NCBI GenBank assembly: GCA_963977005.1
Contig: CAXBMQ010000024.1
Location: forward strand, 5,064-69,063
DNA from: CAXBCP01 sp963977005
GTDB taxonomy: Bacteria > Pseudomonadota > Alphaproteobacteria > MPNO01 > UBA830
Direction of reading: 5' to 3'
DNA length: 64,000 nucleotides
The notes below the pieces were generated by a model. The model did no database searches, had not been told where the DNA came from, and saw nothing but the letters and a program-made list of their open reading frames with translations. The position numbers and the translations under genes were made by a program. This document shows positions 52,524-61,685 of the stretch, piece by piece (position 1 is the stretch's first letter; every line of letters begins with the position of its first letter).

Positions 52524-53816
52524 CTACCTGGCCAGATTCCGGTCGATCTCCCGCGCATGGGCGATCAGTTCGGCGTCGTCCCCGACCCGGGCGGCCAACT
52601 GCACGCCGACGGGCATATTATTCGGCCCGGTCGCAACCGGCAGCGTCATGGTCGGACCGTGCATCAGTGTCCACATCCGGTTGAACGACGACATCGTCGG
52701 GCTCACAAGGTCTGCCGGCGCCTCGCCCGCCGTCGACGGCGTCAGCAGAACCGGGAAATCGTCATAGATTCCACCGAGAGCGACCCGTGCCGAGCTCGCA
52801 CCGGCCAGCGCGGTTGCATAGTCCTCGTCGCTCCAGCTGGATTCGCCGGTCTCGCGCATCCACGGATTCATTTTGTCCATATGGTCGCGGAAATCGTCGG
52901 CGAGGGCGGCCTTGCCCTCGTAATGCGAGATCACCCTGAAAGATTGCTCTATTGCGTCGAATTCGTGCGGAAGGTCGACATCGACCACATCGTACCCTGC
53001 AGCCGAAAGCGTCGATGCCGCCGTCTCGAGCGCCGCCTGCACGTAATCGGCAGCCTCTGCCCACATCGGTGTCCGGCAGAGACCGATGCGCGGGCGCGGG
53101 GCCTCTTCAGGCACGAAATGCCGCGTCACCGCGCCATACACGAGCGCGATATCTTCGACCGACCGGCCGAAATATCCGAGTGTATCGAGCGTTTTCTTCA
53201 AACCCTGAATACCGGTCCGGTCGAGCCCGTCGAGACTCGCCTTGTAACCCACGACACCGCAGAACGCGGCGGGCAGGATCACGGAGCCACCCGTCTGGGT
53301 ACCATTTGCCAGCGGCACCATGAAATCGGCGACCGCCGCCGCCGAGCCGCTGGACGATACACCGGGCGTCCGATCGGTGTCGTGCGGGTTACGGACGCCG
53401 ACCGGCAGCGGGCTGGCAAACTGGGTCGTCGTCGTTTTGCCAAGTATTACTGCGCCGGCCGCCCGCAATGCCGCCACGCAATACGAATCTTTCTCCGGGC
53501 GGTGTCCGGCATAGATTTCGGATCCGTATTCCGTGGGCATATCCGATGTATCCAGCACATCCTTCACACCGACGGGCACACCGTGAAGCGGTCCGATCAG
53601 CGTATCGGCGGCATCGCAGGCCCCGGCCTGTTTCAGCGCATAAGCCCTGTCGAGAAAAGTCCATGCACCGAGCGTATCGTCATGCGCCGCGATACGCTCG
53701 AGACAATCCGATACCAGCTCCTCCGAGGTAATCTCGTCGGCAGCGATACGCCGTGCCGCCTCGCTCGCCGTCAGGGCGGACAGGCCCGGCGGAGCCTCAG
53801 CCACAAAATTGCTCAT
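52524..53816 (-). CDS. Amidase signature family hydrolase
   Basis: A 430-residue protein. GPLHGVPVGVKDVLDT carries the catalytic Lys, GVSSSGSAAAVADFMVPLA the amidase signature with the cis-Ser, and NGTQTGGSVILPAAFCGVVG the nucleophile Ser, giving the Ser-cisSer-Lys triad. The family includes GatA-like amidases and allophanate hydrolase-like enzymes. Its start overlaps the upstream PhyH-like gene stop (ATGA), so translation is coupled. The substrate is unknown; the pair could process an amide of a hydroxylated compound. Confidence 0.88.
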   Translation of the reverse strand: MSNFVAEAPPGLSALTASEAARRIAADEITSEELVSDCLERIAAHDDTLGAWTFLDRAYALKQAGACDAADTLIGPLHGVPVGVKDVLDTSDMPTEYGSEIYAGHRPEKDSYCVAALRAAGAVILGKTTTTQFASPLPVGVRNPHDTDRTPGVSSSGSAAAVADFMVPLANGTQTGGSVILPAAFCGVVGYKASLDGLDRTGIQGLKKTLDTLGYFGRSVEDIALVYGAVTRHFVPEEAPRPRIGLCRTPMWAEAADYVQAALETAASTLSAAGYDVVDVDLPHEFDAIEQSFRVISHYEGKAALADDFRDHMDKMNPWMRETGESSWSDEDYATALAGASSARVALGGIYDDFPVLLTPSTAGEAPADLVSPTMSSFNRMWTLMHGPTMTLPVATGPNNMPVGVQLAARVGDDAELIAHAREIDRNLAR

Positions 53817-54631
53817 GCAGTTTCGGCTTCCTGCCGGTATTGCGGGTCCGTATAGCGCTCTCCCGCCTTACGGACGTGCGCCAGGACGCGCGCATCGCGA
53901 TCCTCCGTCGGTATCGGATCCGCGTCCCAGTTGCCCCACGAATCGACACCGCGCACAAGGTCCGCGGGGCGGCGGCCAAGAGTCGATTTCACGTGCGCGG
54001 GGAAATAGAAAATACCGATACCGATCCGCATCCTGTCCGTATCGTTGGCCGCCGAACCGTGAACGATACGTTCGTGATGGCAGGAAAACTGCCCGGCATT
54101 CAATGTCAGATCGACAGCGCCGGATTCGTCGATCTGGGCGATCGACTGGCCCCGCGCCAGAAGGTTTTTCTCGTCGAACGTTTCGACATGCGAATAGGTT
54201 TGGCCCCGGTGGGTCCCCGGGATAACCCGGACACAACCGTTTTCGGGATTGCTGTCGGTCAGCGCCAGCCAGACCGTAACAAGCTCGTGAGGATCCAGTC
54301 CGAAATAGGCCGAATCCTGATGCCAGGACACGAACGAGCCATCGCGGCCCGGCTTCATCCAGAACCGTGACGACAGCGCCATGATGTTGGGGCCGATCAG
54401 ATCTTCAACAACATCGAGAATTTTGGGATGACGGGAAAACTCGTAGGACCGGCGGAAACACAGGTGCCCTTTGACGACGATCGACGACGCCAGTTCGCCT
54501 TCGTCCCGTTCGAACGCCTCCAGATCGGCGCACATTGCCTCTGCGTCTTTCGGGTCAACGCCATCGAGCGGCGCGAGATAGCCGTTTTCGCGGTAAAAAA
54601 CGACCTGGTCTTCGGTCAAAGCTTTCGGCAT
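53813..54631 (-). CDS. Phytanoyl-CoA dioxygenase family protein
   Basis: About 272 residues. SWHQDSAYFGLDPHELVTVW gives the HxD iron site and FSCHHERIVHGSAANDTDRM the distal His, the non-haem Fe(II)/2-oxoglutarate triad. NGCVRVIPGTHRGQ is a PhyH hallmark. Relatives hydroxylate diverse substrates, often natural products or ectoine. ATG at 54631 has AGGAG about 10 bases upstream; the frame upstream of it is not supported. It is the first gene of a coupled pair with the amidase. Confidence 0.87.
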   Translation of the reverse strand: MPKALTEDQVVFYRENGYLAPLDGVDPKDAEAMCADLEAFERDEGELASSIVVKGHLCFRRSYEFSRHPKILDVVEDLIGPNIMALSSRFWMKPGRDGSFVSWHQDSAYFGLDPHELVTVWLALTDSNPENGCVRVIPGTHRGQTYSHVETFDEKNLLARGQSIAQIDESGAVDLTLNAGQFSCHHERIVHGSAANDTDRMRIGIGIFYFPAHVKSTLGRRPADLVRGVDSWGNWDADPIPTEDRDARVLAHVRKAGERYTDPQYRQEAETA

Positions 54632-54668
54632 CGGGGCGACACTCCTGGTGGGCTTGAAGACTGACAGT

Positions 54669-56252
54669 TTACCCCTCTGCCCGGAGCTTGAAACGCTGTA
54701 TTTTGCCGGTCGCGGTTTTCGGCAGTTCCTCGACGAACCTGAACCAGCGCGGATACTTGTAGCGCGCCAGGCCGTCCTTGCAGTGTTCAAGCAGTTCGGC
54801 CGCCAGGTCGTCGTTCGCATCACCGTGCTCTTTGAGGATGATGTGCGCTTCGGGCTTGACCAGACCGTCATCGTCCTCGCGGCCGACCACTCCGGCCTCG
54901 AGGACCTTCGGATGATCGATCAGGCGGGATTCGATTTCGATCGGCGAACACCATATGCCGCCGACCTTGATCATATCGTCCGACCGGCCGTTATAGACGT
55001 AGTAGCCTTCTTCATCCTGGGTATATGTATCACCGGTGTTCACCCAGTCGTCGCCCAGCATGGTCTGTTTCGTCCGCTCGGGCTGGTTCCAGTAATAGGC
55101 CGCCATGGACTGGCCCTGCACCAGAAGCCGGCCGACCTCGCCCGGTTTTACATCGTTCCCATCGTCGTCGACGATCCGCGCGCGGTAACCGGGAAGAACC
55201 TTGCCGCTGGTTCCCGCCTTAGCATCGTCAGGGCGGTTCGAAATGAAAATATGGGTTGCCTCGGTAGAGCCGATCCCGTCGACAGGCGGATAGCCGACGG
55301 CGTCTTTCCACCGGTTGAAGATCGGCGCGGGCAGGGATTCGCCTGCAGAAACGCAGACACGCAGACTCGACAGGTCCGGCTTTTCGGTCTCCATCGCGCG
55401 GCACTGCGCGGCATAGAGCGTTGGCACGCCGTAATAGATGGTGGGCCGGTATTTCTCGATGATCCGGAAAGTCATTTCCGGTGTCGGACGTTCATCCGAC
55501 AATACCGTACTGGCCCCATACATCAGCGGAAAATTCATCGAATTGGCGAGACCGTAGGCGAAGAACAGTTTCGCGGCCGAAAACATGACGTCGTCTTCGG
55601 ATATCCGCAGAACCGGTTCGGCATACAGCACCGCGTTGACCAGCAGGTCCCGCTGGCGATGGACCGTTCCTTTGGGGCGGCCGGTCGAACCCGACGAATA
55701 AAGCCAGAAACAGTCCGCCTTCGCGTCAGACGGGTGCGCCTCGAGCTGATCGGATGCCGCAGCGATCATGTCGCTGAGGCCGCCGGCGCCCTCGGCAAGC
55801 GCAACAAAAGGCGGCTTGCGCGATGCCGCCGCCAGCGCCGGCCCGACCTCGTTCTCGAACTCGGGCGAATAGATCAGGGCCGCACATTCCGAATCCTCGA
55901 TCATGTATCGATAATCGGCAGCGCGCAGCAGCGTGTTGATCGGTACCGGGACAATGCCGGCCTTGATCGCCCCATAGAAAAGATAGAAGAATTCGGGACA
56001 GTCCTTGACCACCATCAGCATCCGCCCGCCCGGCGGGATTCCCGCATCCAGCAGCGCGTTGCCGCACCGGTTCACGCGCTCCGCGAGTTGGCCGTAGCTG
56101 ACGGTTTCATGCTCGGTGATAACCGCCGTTTTATCGCCACGACCTTCCTTGATGTGCCGGTCGATCATATGAACGGCAACGTTGAACGAGTCAGCGAATG
56201 TCAGGATCGGTGCCTCGCCCGACCGGTCGATTTGAACCGTGTTCGGTTCCAT
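54669..56252 (-). CDS. Benzoate-CoA ligase family protein
   Basis: About 527 residues. FWLYSSGSTGRPKGTVHRQR is the P-loop, GSTEATHIFISNRPDDAK the adenylate site, DWVNTGDTYTQDEEGYYVYN the hinge, and PKTATGKIQRFKLRA carries the catalytic Lys. This closely resembles the benzoate-CoA ligase (BclA/BadA) type, and boxB and boxC lie in the same 7-kb block. It would form benzoyl-CoA, the BoxB substrate. ATG at 56252 (MEPNTVQ) is used; the in-frame upstream part to 56354 is not convincing. Confidence 0.87.
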   Translation of the reverse strand: MEPNTVQIDRSGEAPILTFADSFNVAVHMIDRHIKEGRGDKTAVITEHETVSYGQLAERVNRCGNALLDAGIPPGGRMLMVVKDCPEFFYLFYGAIKAGIVPVPINTLLRAADYRYMIEDSECAALIYSPEFENEVGPALAAASRKPPFVALAEGAGGLSDMIAAASDQLEAHPSDAKADCFWLYSSGSTGRPKGTVHRQRDLLVNAVLYAEPVLRISEDDVMFSAAKLFFAYGLANSMNFPLMYGASTVLSDERPTPEMTFRIIEKYRPTIYYGVPTLYAAQCRAMETEKPDLSSLRVCVSAGESLPAPIFNRWKDAVGYPPVDGIGSTEATHIFISNRPDDAKAGTSGKVLPGYRARIVDDDGNDVKPGEVGRLLVQGQSMAAYYWNQPERTKQTMLGDDWVNTGDTYTQDEEGYYVYNGRSDDMIKVGGIWCSPIEIESRLIDHPKVLEAGVVGREDDDGLVKPEAHIILKEHGDANDDLAAELLEHCKDGLARYKYPRWFRFVEELPKTATGKIQRFKLRAEG

Positions 56253-56498
56253 TTTTTCCTCCGTTCTCGCCCGACTGTCGGCCGGTTGCGACTTTTTATG
56301 CCTTATTCTAGCCCTGAGCCCGGCGACTTGGAAAGAAAAGCCCGGCAACCGCATGTATCGGTACTGAGCCCCGGATTATGCATATCCCCATTCGCCAATA
56401 TCCGTTTACCGGCGGGGCGGAACAGGTATCCTGCGGCAGAAGAACGAAGGCCGGACGGAAACAGGATCCGGACACGTGACAAGGGGATACGGAAGCAA

Positions 56499-58169
56499 GT
56501 GACGACGTCAGACGCAGCCCGCATCGCGGGAGAAACCAAAGACAATTCCTTATACTCGGCAGACTGGCAGGCCTGGACCGACCCCGAAGTACCGGAGATG
56601 TTCAATCCGACCGAACGCTTGCTGGACAAGCATATCGGCACGCCAAAGGAGAGCCACACCGCGCTGATCGTCGACGATACGCGCTATAGCTACGCAGACG
56701 TCCAGGACCTCACCGGCCGGGCGGCGAATGCGTTGACGGATATCGGGCTCGAGGCGGATTCTAGGCTTCTCATGTTCGGTACGGACAGCGCAGATTATAT
56801 CGCAATCTGGCTGGGCGCCGTCCGGGCCGGTATCGTGCCCGCCGTTGTCTCGGACTTGTACAAGGCCGAGAATCTTCTCTACTTCATCCGGGATACGGCG
56901 GCGAAAGCGCTCTACATCGACGGCGCCCAGATCGACAAGCTGCTCGCGATCCGGGACGACCTGCCGCAAACGCTGAAATACGTCATCGTGTACGGAGAAC
57001 CGGCGGTGGATGTCGGCACCCTGGAATCAGCGAGGCTTTTTTCAAGCAAGGCGATCCTGGACGGTGCGATACCGGCCTTCGCTCCCCTGCCGCGACATCG
57101 TAACGATGTCTGTTACATGTTCTATTCCGGCGGCACGACGGGCACGGCAAAGGGCATCACGCATCTTGCGCATGACTTCATTCTGGTACCGGAACGCCAG
57201 GGTGCATTCTGGGAATACACTCCGCAGGACGTCGTCCATGCGACATCGAAGAAATATTTCACGCATGGACTTTGGCCGGGCGTGCTCATCCCGTTCTACT
57301 GGGGCGCGACCAGCGTTATCAGCGCGCTCCCGCCAAGCCCGGACAACGTTCTGGACATCCTGACGCAACACAGCGTCACCAAGCTCGTCACCGTGCCGAC
57401 GGTCGTGAAGAACGTGATGCTGCACATTGACCAGACCGGGGAGAAACCTGACACCCCTGCCCTGCAACTGGCGATCACGGCATCGGAAAAGATGGCGCCG
57501 GAGATATTCGAAAAATTCCATGAACTTTTCGGTATCGAGTTGCTCGATTCAATCGGTTCTTCCGAGATAACCTATGAATGGATCGCCAACCGGCCGAAGG
57601 AATTCCGGCGCGGCAGTCTGGGCAAGCCGGTATACGGCTATGAGGTCAGGCTGGTGGATATCGACGGCAATGACGTGACGACGCCCAACACAGATGGCGA
57701 GGCCTGGATCAACAGCGTCACAGGCTGTTTCTTCTACTGGCGGAAATTCGACAAGTCCCGGGAGACCTTTATCGGCCCCTGGGTCCGTACAGGCGACACG
57801 CTTTACTATGACGAGGACGGGTTTTTCTGGTTCTCCGGCCGTTCCGACGACGTATTCAAGGTCAAGGGACTCTGGGTATCGCCGATCGAGGTCGAGGCGG
57901 CGATTACCGAGCATGACGATGTGCTCGAGGCGGCCGTTATTTCAGTTGAGGACAGGGACGGTCTGACCAAGCCGAAAGCCTTCGTGGTCGTCAAACCGGG
58001 AACCGACCCGTCCGACGCGCTCGCCGACGAGATCCGGAACAACGTCCGCGCGATCGGCGGGTACAAGGTCCCGGAAGAAATCGACTTCGTCGAGACGATC
58101 CCGCGCACGACACTGATGAAAATAGACCGCCGGACATTACGCGTCGAAGAAGCGGCGAGACGCAGCTGA
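56499..58169 (+). CDS. Second benzoate-CoA ligase-like AMP-binding protein
   Basis: About 556 residues. YMFYSGGTTGTAKGITHLAH is the P-loop, GSSEITYEWIANRPKEFRRG the adenylate site and GPWVRTGDTLYYDEDGFFWF the hinge. A Lys sits in RTTLMKIDRRTL. It is a paralog, not a duplicate, of the neighbouring ligase. A GTG start at 56499, preceded by GGAAG, begins the real protein. The frame stays open a further 617 codons upstream, but that part is antisense to the other ligase gene and is a chance extension. Perhaps it handles a hydroxylated or aminated benzoate. Confidence 0.85.
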   Translation: MTTSDAARIAGETKDNSLYSADWQAWTDPEVPEMFNPTERLLDKHIGTPKESHTALIVDDTRYSYADVQDLTGRAANALTDIGLEADSRLLMFGTDSADYIAIWLGAVRAGIVPAVVSDLYKAENLLYFIRDTAAKALYIDGAQIDKLLAIRDDLPQTLKYVIVYGEPAVDVGTLESARLFSSKAILDGAIPAFAPLPRHRNDVCYMFYSGGTTGTAKGITHLAHDFILVPERQGAFWEYTPQDVVHATSKKYFTHGLWPGVLIPFYWGATSVISALPPSPDNVLDILTQHSVTKLVTVPTVVKNVMLHIDQTGEKPDTPALQLAITASEKMAPEIFEKFHELFGIELLDSIGSSEITYEWIANRPKEFRRGSLGKPVYGYEVRLVDIDGNDVTTPNTDGEAWINSVTGCFFYWRKFDKSRETFIGPWVRTGDTLYYDEDGFFWFSGRSDDVFKVKGLWVSPIEVEAAITEHDDVLEAAVISVEDRDGLTKPKAFVVVKPGTDPSDALADEIRNNVRAIGGYKVPEEIDFVETIPRTTLMKIDRRTLRVEEAARRS

Positions 58170-58190
58170 CTCTCCGCGACAGGACACAAG

Positions 58191-58219
58191 AAAGGCGGGC
58201 GCACGGGGGCCCGCCTTTT
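58191..58219. terminator. Bidirectional terminator between CoA ligase and boxB
   Basis: AAAGGCGGGC (58191-58200) pairs with GCCCGCCTTT (58209-58218), a perfect 10-bp stem, loop GCACGGGG. T-run on the + strand and A-run on the left (U-run on the minus strand) let it end both convergent transcripts. Confidence 0.88.
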
Positions 58220-58263
58220 ATGTTTTCGCCGGCCGCAAGTCGTGCCGCAGCCGCATGCCGCGT

Positions 58264-59697
58264 TCAGTTAAACCGGACGTAATCGAAATCGAACGGGTGA
58301 CCGTGAATACCCCGGGTCGGCGGGGCGATCCACCCGGCGATCTTGCCGTGTTCGTAGCATGGCTTCATCAATGTGGTGACGAAAGCGCGGTCGGCCTCGG
58401 TCGGCAGCCATGAATCCACGTTCTTTGTCCACTCGGCCTCGCTGATCACCCGGCCGTCGGGCGCAACCTTTACCTCCGAGAAATTGCCGATCGCCCGGTG
58501 GAACCCGCGATGCGGCAGGGCAAAACGGAAATCGTACCCGTGTTTTTCGATGACCTTGTTCCAGCGGTTCAGGCCGCGCTGGCAGTCGTCGATATAGTCC
58601 TGGCGCAGTTTTTCGTTGATCGAGGTCAGCGCCGGCTGTTCGCGCTCGACGATCTTCTCGCCTTCGAGCATCAGCACATTGTACGTGTCGTTGACCAACA
58701 GGTGATCGTCGTCGATTTTGGTTTCGTGGAACCGGCCTTTGAGCCCCTGCGTGTAATAGTTGGCCGCATTGGTCGACAGTTCCTGACCGAACAGATCGAC
58801 CGAAACCGAATAGTGGAAATTGATCCATTTCTGAAGGGTCTGAAGGTCGATCGCACCCGCCTGACGGATCCGCTCGGGATCGTCCGTCCCCAGTTCGTCC
58901 ATCACCTCGCAGGTGCGTTTCACAATGCGCATCACACCGGATTCGCCGACAAACATGTGATGCGCTTCCTCTGTCAGCATGAACTGGCAGGTGCGCGCCA
59001 ACGGATCGAACGCGCTTTCGGCAAGGGAAGCGAGCTGGAATTTCCCGTCGCGGTCGGTAAAGAAGGCGAACATGAACATCGACAGCCATTCGGGCGTCGG
59101 CTCGTTGAATGCCCCGAGAATACGCGGCTTGTCCGCGTCGCCCGAATGCCGCTCGAGCATGGCCTCGGCCTCCTCGCGACCGTCGCGTCCGAAATGGGCA
59201 TGGAGAAGATAGACCATTGCCCATAAGTGGCGGCCTTCCTCGACATTTATCTGGAACAGGTTGCGCAGATCGTAAAGCGAAGGCGCGGTGAGACCGAGCA
59301 GACGCTGCTGCTCGACAGACGCGGGCTCGGTATCGCCCTGGGTGACGATCAGGCGGCGCAGCGTCGAGCGGTATTCGCCGGGCACCTCCTGCCAGACGTC
59401 CTCGCCCTTGTGGTCTCCGAACGAAATTTTACGGTCGGGCACAGGCTCGTTCAGAAAAATGCCCCAGCGATATTCGGGCATCTTCACATAGTCGAAATGC
59501 GCCCATCCATCTGCGCTGACATCCACGGCCGTGCGTAAAAGGACATCGTATCCCTGCGTGCCCTCGGGTCCGAGCTCGTCCCACCAGCTGAGATAATTGG
59601 GCATCCAGGATTCGAGCGCTCTTTGCAGGCGCCGGTTTTCGCTAAGATCGACATTGTTCGGAATTCGTTCGTTATAGTTGATGGACGACATTGTCAT
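58264..59697 (-). CDS. boxB: Benzoyl-CoA 2,3-epoxidase oxygenase subunit
   Basis: A 477-residue diiron oxygenase. FQINVEEGRHLWAMVYLLHA and MLTEEAHHMFVGESGVMRIV carry the Glu/His diiron ligands, and NYLSWWDELGPEG near the start is typical of BoxB. With the reductase BoxA it converts benzoyl-CoA to the 2,3-epoxide. BoxA is not in the window. The start could also be the ATG at 59691, better spaced from AGGG. It follows boxC after 85 bases that contain a hairpin. Confidence 0.95.
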   Translation of the reverse strand: MTMSSINYNERIPNNVDLSENRRLQRALESWMPNYLSWWDELGPEGTQGYDVLLRTAVDVSADGWAHFDYVKMPEYRWGIFLNEPVPDRKISFGDHKGEDVWQEVPGEYRSTLRRLIVTQGDTEPASVEQQRLLGLTAPSLYDLRNLFQINVEEGRHLWAMVYLLHAHFGRDGREEAEAMLERHSGDADKPRILGAFNEPTPEWLSMFMFAFFTDRDGKFQLASLAESAFDPLARTCQFMLTEEAHHMFVGESGVMRIVKRTCEVMDELGTDDPERIRQAGAIDLQTLQKWINFHYSVSVDLFGQELSTNAANYYTQGLKGRFHETKIDDDHLLVNDTYNVLMLEGEKIVEREQPALTSINEKLRQDYIDDCQRGLNRWNKVIEKHGYDFRFALPHRGFHRAIGNFSEVKVAPDGRVISEAEWTKNVDSWLPTEADRAFVTTLMKPCYEHGKIAGWIAPPTRGIHGHPFDFDYVRFN

Positions 59698-59740
59698 CTA
59701 CCCTTCGACTGACATTAAAAGTATTTGATGAAACCCTTTT

Positions 59741-59760
59741 AAGATACGTTGTCGTATCTT
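59741..59760 (-). promoter_or_regulatory. Perfect 8-bp hairpin between boxC and boxB
   Basis: AAGATACG (59741-59748), loop TTGT, CGTATCTT (59753-59760) is a perfect inverted repeat in the 85-base gap. It is not followed by a T-run on the minus (coding) strand, so it does not look like a terminator; an operator or RNA processing site are both possible. Confidence 0.4.
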
Positions 59761-59782
59761 CTCCGGATTTTACATTCTGTAT

Positions 59783-61474
59783 TTAAACGCGCTGTTTGTT
59801 GTAGGACGCTTTCTGGCCGGAACCGTATACCTTGAGCGCGCCGTCATCGCCTGCTGCATTGGGACGCTGGAATATCCAGTTCTGCCACGCGGACAGACGG
59901 CCGAAAATTTTGGTTTCCAGCGTTTCCGGTCCGGCGAAACGCAGGCTTGCCTCCATGCCGGTCAGGGCATCGGGCGAAAAACTCGCACGTTCTTCGATGG
60001 CAATCCGGACCTCGTCCTCCCAGTCGATATCGTCGGGAATGAATGTGACCAGTCCGAGTTCGTCCGCATCCGCGGCTTCGAGCGGTTTGCCGATTTCCTC
60101 CTTTGCCCTGTCGACCATCGACGGATCGTTGAGAAAGCGGTGTTCCAGCCGCGTCAGCCCATTGGGCATCACAAGCGGGCCGAAATTCATGCCGGTCAGG
60201 ACAACGGTCGCGTCAGGTTCGTTCGAGCCTTCAAAACCGCCGTCGAGCATGAACGATCGGTCGGCCGCGACGACCAGTTCAAGAAGCGTGCCGGTAAAAC
60301 AGCTGCCCGGCTCGACCAGGGCGACCAGCGACCGCGACGAAACGTCGATGCGTTTGAAGGTGCGTTTCAGATACAGCGTTATCTCGCGCACCAGCCAGTG
60401 ATCGGCATTGTCGAGGAGCGCCTTGTCGGCGGCCTCGACATTGGCGGAATCGCCCTCGGTCTTGAACACCCACGTGCCGATTTCCTTTTCATTGACGCGC
60501 AATTCCATGATCGCATCGTCCAGCTCTCGGGCCAGCGCAAACGGCCAGAAGTCGACGCCCTGGGCCTCGATACCGGCGATATCCGCAGGCGGCGCCTCCG
60601 CCGGTGCCTTGATCGTGATTGTGGCCGTCGCCAGATCACGATCCAGATCGATCGTCACGTTGTCATAGACAATCCGCGCATCTTCGACCGATCGGTTAAT
60701 CGGCGTCAGCGTCACGCCCTTCGCATCGGCGGGCCGGTCGCTTGCCGCCGCGAATTCTGCGGCGCGGGCGGCAACATCGTCATCGAACTTGGAACGCGGG
60801 ACGATCTCGTCAACCAGGTCCCAGTCCGTCGCGCGTTTACCGCGAATGCCTTCGGAGGTGGTGCAGAAATAATCCGCGCGGTCGTGCCTTACCTTGCGTT
60901 TGTCTACCAGACGGGTGAGCCCGCCGGTACCGGGAAGCACTGCCAGTAGCGGTAGTTCCGGCAGGGATACGGTCGATGAGCCGTCGTCGATCAGCATGAT
61001 GTGATCGCAGGCGAGCGCCAGTTCATACCCGCCCCCGGCACAGGCACCGTTCACAGCGGCGATAAATCTGAGACCCGAATGATCCGTTGCGTCTTCGATC
61101 CCGTTCCGGGTTTCGTTGGTGAATTTGCAGAAATTGACCTTATGAGCGTGCGTGGATTGCGACAGCATGCGGATATTCGCACCGGCGCAGAAAACCCGCG
61201 GCTTGTCGGACGTGACAACCACGGAACCGACTTCCGGGTGCTCGAACCGCAGGCGCTGAACCGCATCGTACAGTTCGATATCCACACCGAGGTCATATGA
61301 ATTGAGCTTCAGTTCGTACCCCGGAAACAGGGTCGCGTTCTCATCGACATCGAGGGCGAGACGCGCCACCCGCCCGTCGATCGTCAGGTTCCAGTGATGG
61401 TATTTATCCGGGCTGGTCCGGAAGTCGATCCGCGGTTCGCCGGCAGCAGTTTTTTCTAAGGAATCGGTCGACAT
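59783..61474 (-). CDS. boxC: 2,3-epoxybenzoyl-CoA dihydrolase
   Basis: About 563 residues with two crotonase-like parts. ARLALDVDENATLFPGYELK, SVVVTSDKPRVFCAGANIRM and FIAAVNGACAGGGYELALAC carry the oxyanion-hole pattern of enoyl-CoA hydratases, and the C-terminal part has GSCFTGTLLELVVAADRSFM and GGFEGSNEPDATVVLTGMNF, as in BoxC. It opens the epoxide ring hydrolytically to 3,4-dehydroadipyl-CoA semialdehyde and formate. ATG at 61474 has GGAGG upstream. It is the first gene of a boxCB unit whose promoter lies at about 61550-61585. Confidence 0.95.
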   Translation of the reverse strand: MSTDSLEKTAAGEPRIDFRTSPDKYHHWNLTIDGRVARLALDVDENATLFPGYELKLNSYDLGVDIELYDAVQRLRFEHPEVGSVVVTSDKPRVFCAGANIRMLSQSTHAHKVNFCKFTNETRNGIEDATDHSGLRFIAAVNGACAGGGYELALACDHIMLIDDGSSTVSLPELPLLAVLPGTGGLTRLVDKRKVRHDRADYFCTTSEGIRGKRATDWDLVDEIVPRSKFDDDVAARAAEFAAASDRPADAKGVTLTPINRSVEDARIVYDNVTIDLDRDLATATITIKAPAEAPPADIAGIEAQGVDFWPFALARELDDAIMELRVNEKEIGTWVFKTEGDSANVEAADKALLDNADHWLVREITLYLKRTFKRIDVSSRSLVALVEPGSCFTGTLLELVVAADRSFMLDGGFEGSNEPDATVVLTGMNFGPLVMPNGLTRLEHRFLNDPSMVDRAKEEIGKPLEAADADELGLVTFIPDDIDWEDEVRIAIEERASFSPDALTGMEASLRFAGPETLETKIFGRLSAWQNWIFQRPNAAGDDGALKVYGSGQKASYNKQRV

Positions 61475-61551
61475 CTGGCCTCCACAAGGTTCCCGCAACT
61501 CGGGAAAAAGCGCGAATTACCGGGATTTTCCGGCTTGTTTGCGCGGTTTCA

Positions 61552-61581
61552 ATAATACTGACTATTTGGATAGTATGTTAA
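61552..61581 (-). promoter_or_regulatory. Candidate boxC promoter with operator dyad
   Basis: On the minus strand, TTAACA (61581-61576) and TATTAT (61557-61552), 18 bases apart, resemble a sigma70 -35 and -10. An inverted repeat ACTAT-CCAA-ATAGT (61574-61561) lies in the spacer, where a repressor would block initiation. BoxR-type repressors sense benzoyl-CoA in known box clusters, but no boxR is in the window. The rest of 61475-61685 shows nothing clear. Confidence 0.45.
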
Positions 61582-61685
61582 AATCAGCGAGATTTCAAGT
61601 GGCCGATGAATTTTTTTCAGCCCCGCCACAGCATCACACGCCGCGACGCGTAATAGCCCAAATCGCCCGCTGCGGCGCTTCCGCC

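Noticed and set aside
54648..56498. 617-codon upstream extension of the second CoA ligase frame
   Set aside because: It is antisense to the first ligase and lacks any ligase-like sequence; the real protein starts at the GTG at 56499.
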